Under the pieces are notes generated by a model, which saw only the letters and a list, made by a program, of their open reading frames with translations, was not told where the DNA came from and ran no database searches. From Clostridiales bacterium (lineage in GTDB: Bacteria > Bacillota > Clostridia > Christensenellales > Pumilibacteraceae), in the NCBI GenBank assembly GCA_022508405.1, contig JAFLVI010000010.1, positions 1 to 37,096 of the forward strand: DNA of 37,096 nt, in the 5' to 3' direction. The position numbers were made by a program, and so were the translations under genes. Below are positions 33,550 to 37,096 of the stretch, piece after piece; positions within the stretch are counted from its first letter, which is position 1, and each line of letters starts with the position of its first letter.

Positions 33550-34845
33550 ATGAAAAAAGTTTATACTTGCTTTTGTACGGATATTATACACGAGGGTCAT
33601 CTCAATATTATCAAAGAAGCCCAAAAGTACGGGGATGTGTACATCGGTGTATTAACTGACGAAGCAATGATTAAATATAATAGATTTCCTACTATAAGTT
33701 TTGAAGAACGTGTAAGTTTGGTAAAAAATTTGAATGGGATAAAAGACGTCGTAATTCAAACCGATATCATGTACAACCAAATCGTTGCGCAGCTGCACCC
33801 CGATTATATTATTCACGGCGATAACTGGAAGAGCGGACCGCTTAAAGCGATTAGAGATAATGCCGAACAACTGCTCAAAGCATATGACGGTAAAATAATC
33901 GATGTGCCTTACACCTATAACGAAAATGTCAAGCGCATAGACGCTCAGTTAAAAGAAAAACTTTCTATGCCCGAATATAGGAGAAAACGCTTAAAACAAC
34001 TTTTAAAGCTGCGCCCGATTGTAAAATCCATTGAAGTTCACAGCGGATTAACAGGACTGATTGCGGAAAAAACAGTAGTGGAAAACAACGGGGAATTCGA
34101 TCAATTCGACGCCATGTGGATTAGTTCTCTTTGTGATTCCACCGCCAAGGGTAAACCGGATATAGAGCTTGTGGATATGACATCGCGCTTCAGAACTATT
34201 GACGACGTAATGGAAGTTACGACAAAGCCCATTATTTTTGATGGGGATACCGGTGGTCTGACAGAGCATTTTGTATATACGGTGCGGTCATTGGAGCGCA
34301 TGGGTGTTTCGGCTATTATTATAGAAGATAAAACAGGGCTGAAGAAGAATTCTCTTTTCGGCACGGAGGTCGAGCAAACGCAGGATACAATAGAGCATTT
34401 TTGCGAAAAGATCACTGCCGGAAAGAAAGTGCAGCTTACCGACGACTTTATGATTATCGCCCGTATCGAAAGCTTAATCTTGGAACGCGGCATGGACGAC
34501 GCCTTAAACAGAGCAAGCGCTTATGTAAAGGCGGGAGCGGACGGCATTATGATTCACAGCAGAAAGAAAAATCCCGACGAGATTTTGGAGTTTTGTGACA
34601 AGTTCAGAAAAGGAAATAAACATACTCCTATAGTCGTGGTGCCGTCGTCATTTAATACAATAACCGAAGCGGAACTTGCGGAACATGGCGTAAATATCGT
34701 TATATATGCCAATCAGTTGACCAGAAGTGCATTTCCCGCAATGGAGCAGACGGCAAAAGATATCTTAAAATATCACCGAGCCAAAGAAGTTGATTCTCGT
34801 TTGATGCCGATTAAAGATATTATTTCTTTGATTGAAGAATTGTAG
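33550..34845 (+). CDS. aepX: PEP mutase with N-terminal cytidylyltransferase-like domain
   Basis: The 431-residue protein has two parts. Residues 1-130 resemble TagD/GCT-type cytidylyltransferases, with CTDIIHEGHLNI (9-20) carrying the H-x-G-H motif (His14, His17) and HGDNWKSGP later. Residues about 145-431 are phosphoenolpyruvate mutase: DGDTGG (231-236) and the diagnostic EDK-x5-NS (Glu259, Asp260, Lys261; Asn267, Ser268), which separates mutases from related lyases. The mutase converts PEP to phosphonopyruvate, the committing step of C-P bond formation. The N-terminal domain lacks an obvious RTEGISTT-type second motif (ISFEERVSL occurs nearer the middle), so its activity is uncertain. A good AAGGAG precedes the start. 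It is the first C-P bond-forming gene of a four-gene AEP module. Confidence 0.92.
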   Translation: MKKVYTCFCTDIIHEGHLNIIKEAQKYGDVYIGVLTDEAMIKYNRFPTISFEERVSLVKNLNGIKDVVIQTDIMYNQIVAQLHPDYIIHGDNWKSGPLKAIRDNAEQLLKAYDGKIIDVPYTYNENVKRIDAQLKEKLSMPEYRRKRLKQLLKLRPIVKSIEVHSGLTGLIAEKTVVENNGEFDQFDAMWISSLCDSTAKGKPDIELVDMTSRFRTIDDVMEVTTKPIIFDGDTGGLTEHFVYTVRSLERMGVSAIIIEDKTGLKKNSLFGTEVEQTQDTIEHFCEKITAGKKVQLTDDFMIIARIESLILERGMDDALNRASAYVKAGADGIMIHSRKKNPDEILEFCDKFRKGNKHTPIVVVPSSFNTITEAELAEHGVNIVIYANQLTRSAFPAMEQTAKDILKYHRAKEVDSRLMPIKDIISLIEEL

Positions 34846-34853
34846 AGGCAAAC

Positions 34854-35549
34854 ATGACAAATGCAATAATAATGGCGTCCGGATTGGGAACGCGCATGCG
34901 CCCGCTGACGGATACAACCCCAAAGCCGTTAATAAAAGTATTGGGTAAACCCATGATTGAAAGCGTAATAGATGCTTTAATCGAACGGCGGGTAGAACAT
35001 ATATATGTTGTGGTCGGTTATCTTAAAGAGCAATTTAAATATCTTACCGAAAAATACAGTAATATCGTTTTAATCGAAAATCCGGATTATCAAACGGTTA
35101 ATAATATTTCGTCTGTTTACTATGCGAGAGAGATACTTTTGCAAGGCGATACATTTATATGCGAAGCTGATTTGTATGTAGCCAATCAAAAACTGTTTGA
35201 TGTTGAATTATCGTCTTCGTGCTACTTCGGTAAATTTGTACATGGGCATTCCGACGATTGGGTATTTGATACCGACCGAAACGGTTTTATTACCCGAGTG
35301 GGAAAAAACGGAAATGATCTTTATAATATGGTCGGAATATCGTATTTTAAAGCCACCGATGCCGCAATACTCTCAACAAAAATCGGTGAAGCATACGGTC
35401 AAGACGGTTATGAAAATTTATTTTGGGACGAAGTGGTAAATGCAAATCTTTCTTCGCTTAAGCTGCTTATCCACGCGGTTGATAAAAATGATATTTTCGA
35501 AATCGATACTGTCGACGAATTATGCGCAATAAACAGAACCGGAGAATAA
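34854..35549 (+). CDS. LicC/PntC-like nucleotidyltransferase (probable CTP:AEP cytidylyltransferase)
   Basis: The product is 231 residues with GAGG upstream. The nucleotide-binding opening IIMASGLGTRMRPLT (5-19) and KPLIKV (24-29) place it in the MobA/RmlA-like family. The short length, the NNISSVYYAREIL block and the acidic ICEADLYV segment are typical of LicC-type choline-phosphate cytidylyltransferases and of PntC. Lying between PEP mutase and phosphonopyruvate decarboxylase, it most likely activates AEP with CTP to CMP-AEP, the donor for a LicD transferase. Choline phosphate is an alternative substrate, but no choline kinase or transporter is present here. A nine-base gap separates it from the PEP mutase gene; the decarboxylase gene starts three bases after its stop. 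Confidence 0.85.
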   Translation: MTNAIIMASGLGTRMRPLTDTTPKPLIKVLGKPMIESVIDALIERRVEHIYVVVGYLKEQFKYLTEKYSNIVLIENPDYQTVNNISSVYYAREILLQGDTFICEADLYVANQKLFDVELSSSCYFGKFVHGHSDDWVFDTDRNGFITRVGKNGNDLYNMVGISYFKATDAAILSTKIGEAYGQDGYENLFWDEVVNANLSSLKLLIHAVDKNDIFEIDTVDELCAINRTGE

Positions 35550-35552
35550 ATC

Positions 35553-36677
35553 ATGAAAATACAAAATTTTATAGATTCGCTTAATATCGGTTTTTTCACC
35601 GGTGTGCCCGATTCGCAGCTCAAGTCTCTTTGCGACTACCTGATGGATACCTACGGCATAGATCCCAAGCATCACGTGATTGCCGCCAACGAGGGTAACT
35701 GCGTCGCGATTGCGGCGGGGTATCATTTGGCGACGGGCAAGGTTCCCGCAGTGTATATGCAAAACAGCGGGGAAGGCAACATAGTCAACCCCGTTGCGTC
35801 GTTGATGAACGATGCGGTTTACGCCATGCCGTGCGTGTTTATAATCGGATGGCGCGGCGAGCCCAATGTCCACGACGAGCCGCAACATATATATCAAGGG
35901 CAAATCACGTTGCGGCTGTTGGACGACTTGAATATCGATTATATGGTGATAGATAAATCCACTACCGTTGAAGACGTCGAACGTCGGCTTGACGAATGGC
36001 AAGCGGTATTGAATTCGGGGCGGCAAGTGGCGTTTGTCGTCAAAAAAGGCGGACTGGAATACGATAAAAAAGTCGTGTATAAAAACGATAATAAATTAAA
36101 CAGAGAAGCCGCCGTCGCTCGTATTGTAAACGCAAGTCAGGACGACCCGATAGTTTCCACAACGGGCAAAATATCGCGCGAACTCTTTGAAATTCGGGAA
36201 AGAAACAAACAGTCGCACAAGTTTGACTTTTTGACCGTAGGATCTATGGGACATTGTTCTTCCATTGCGCTCGGCGTTGCGCTTAATAAGCCAAATAGCA
36301 AAGTGTGGTGCATAGACGGCGACGGCGCCGCACTTATGCATATGGGCGCCATGGCCGTAATAGGTTCTGTCAAGCCGAACAATCTTGTTCACGTGGTTAT
36401 AAACAACGGTGCGCACGAAACAGTAGGCGGCATGCCGACGGTCGCACAAGATATAGACTTGTGTAAAATAGCGTCGGCTTGCGGGTACGGATATGTAGTG
36501 AATGTGGATAACGAGCGTGATTTGGATAGCGCGCTAACCGACATAAAGGGAAAGAGCGAGCTTTGCTTTATAGAGATAAAATGCGCTTTGGGGTCACGCG
36601 CCGATCTTGGCAGGCCCACTACAACCGCTATAGAAAACAAAAATAGTTTTGTGGATTTTTTAAAGAGCAAAAAATAA
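35553..36677 (+). CDS. aepY: Phosphonopyruvate decarboxylase (TPP-dependent)
   Basis: The 374-residue enzyme makes phosphonoacetaldehyde from phosphonopyruvate. This irreversible step pulls the unfavourable PEP mutase reaction forward. TPP features are visible: GVPDSQLKSL (17-26), AANEGNCVAIAAGY with Glu47 (cofactor-activating), and GDGAALMHMGAMAV (256-269) leading to INN (283-285), the usual GDG...NN metal/diphosphate motif. INNGAHETVGGMPT is characteristic of this subfamily. A GGAG in the upstream gene's end serves as ribosome binding site. It is the last gene of the cluster, followed by an intrinsic terminator. Confidence 0.92.
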   Translation: MKIQNFIDSLNIGFFTGVPDSQLKSLCDYLMDTYGIDPKHHVIAANEGNCVAIAAGYHLATGKVPAVYMQNSGEGNIVNPVASLMNDAVYAMPCVFIIGWRGEPNVHDEPQHIYQGQITLRLLDDLNIDYMVIDKSTTVEDVERRLDEWQAVLNSGRQVAFVVKKGGLEYDKKVVYKNDNKLNREAAVARIVNASQDDPIVSTTGKISRELFEIRERNKQSHKFDFLTVGSMGHCSSIALGVALNKPNSKVWCIDGDGAALMHMGAMAVIGSVKPNNLVHVVINNGAHETVGGMPTVAQDIDLCKIASACGYGYVVNVDNERDLDSALTDIKGKSELCFIEIKCALGSRADLGRPTTTAIENKNSFVDFLKSKK

Positions 36678-36700
36678 ACAGTTTTAAGGGGAAAAAAGAT

Positions 36701-36736
36701 AAAATCGGATTGGGTGATTATCAATCCGATTTTTTT
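36701..36736 (+). terminator. Intrinsic terminator ending the polysaccharide cluster
   Basis: AAAATCGGATTG (36701-36712) pairs perfectly with CAATCCGATTTT (36722-36733) across a 9-nt loop, and the T run continues to 36736. It lies 23 bp after the phosphonopyruvate decarboxylase stop codon. Confidence 0.9.
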
Positions 36737-36802
36737 GTATAAAAAAATTATTTTTACGTAAATAATAGTATATGCTATTGTAAACAAAAATTTGAAATAT
36801 AC

Positions 36803-36831
36803 TTGACAGAGCGACATATACATAGTATAAT
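36803..36831 (+). promoter_or_regulatory. Perfect consensus sigma-A promoter
   Basis: TTGACA (36803-36808) and TATAAT (36826-36831) are spaced by 17 bp, an exact match to the housekeeping consensus. Transcription from about 36838 leaves a short leader of about 26 nt before the small membrane protein gene. Confidence 0.9.
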
Positions 36832-36863
36832 GAAAATACAAAAATAAAAAAGGAGTTGGAACT

Positions 36864-37079
36864 ATGGCAAAAAGCGATTACTTTGGACTTTCCTATGTTG
36901 TCAGCGTAATTTTGGCTATCATCCCCATCACTGCATGGGTATGCGGTTTGATTACGCGCCTTCAGGAGGGCAAGATCGTAGCGGCAATCATCCGTATCTT
37001 CGGCGGCTGGCTCATCTGGATTTGCGATCTTATCCTTATGAGTGTCAGCAAGCACATTCTTCGTTTACTCAATATCTAA
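36864..37079 (+). CDS. Small two-helix membrane protein (71 aa), function unknown
   Basis: AAGGAGT lies nine bases before the ATG. Residues about 8-30 (LSYVVSVILAIIPITAWVCGLI) and 40-62 (AAIIRIFGGWLIWICDLILMSV) are hydrophobic helices joined by a short charged loop (TRLQEGK). Small proteins of this design, with an (I)PITAWVCG core, seem to recur in gut Clostridia, but I cannot assign a function. It is expressed from its own consensus promoter and isolated by the terminator upstream, so it is unlikely to belong to the polysaccharide pathway. The rest of the window is too short to show what follows. Confidence 0.75.
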   Translation: MAKSDYFGLSYVVSVILAIIPITAWVCGLITRLQEGKIVAAIIRIFGGWLIWICDLILMSVSKHILRLLNI

Positions 37080-37096
37080 ATCAACTGCAAAAAACC

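Overview
The window looks like a chromosomal segment of a spore-forming, Gram-positive Clostridia-type bacterium. The evidence is a CotF-like spore coat protein, Gram-positive lipoproteins with lipobox cysteines, BspA-type leucine-rich repeats, InlB-type repeats, strong Shine-Dalgarno sites and near-consensus sigma-A promoters. The gene style suggests an uncultured gut lineage (Christensenellales-like), but that placement is an impression; no marker gene here settles it.

Layout. (1) 278-733, minus strand: a CotF-like coat protein with a stem-loop terminator downstream and a possible pseudoknot in its leader. (2) 925-14680: a surface operon behind a TTGACA-17-TATAAC promoter. It encodes a 3256-residue protein built of about 22 MBG/YDG-like repeats with a membrane helix at each end, a single-pass membrane protein with an acidic cytoplasmic linker and an unrecognised domain, a 77-residue coiled-coil protein, and an InlB-repeat lipoprotein. 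It ends at a strong intrinsic terminator. (3) 14698-17588: a second unit with a perfect TTGACA-17-TATAAT promoter, a BspA-like lipoprotein, a DUF1295 membrane enzyme and a terminator. (4) 17630-18226: a short divergent cis-prenyltransferase. (5) 18297-36736: one long co-directional cluster for a cell-surface polysaccharide, with a promoter, a structured leader of about 190 nt and a terminator after the last gene. (6) 36803-37079: a small membrane protein with its own consensus promoter.

How the polysaccharide cluster fits together. A DegT-type aminotransferase and a PglC-like phosphoglycosyl transferase (fused to an ATP-grasp enzyme) start the lipid-linked unit. Two glycosyltransferases extend it. 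A Wzx-like flippase and a Wzy-like polymerase complete a Wzx/Wzy-type pathway. Four LicD domains (one fused to a HAD phosphatase) should transfer phospho-substituents. Two donor-making modules are present. One is an IspD/TarI-like cytidylyltransferase with an extended SDR. The other is a complete 2-aminoethylphosphonate (AEP) pathway: PEP mutase, phosphonopyruvate decarboxylase, AEP transaminase, plus a LicC/PntC-like nucleotidyltransferase. The simplest reading is a capsule or teichoic-like glycan carrying AEP, and perhaps another CDP-activated group, installed by LicD enzymes. LicD as the AEP transferase is inference.

The best candidates for something undescribed are the giant repeat protein with its two small partners (a possible surface-to-cytoplasm complex) and the AEP/LicD glycan cluster with its unusual gene fusions.
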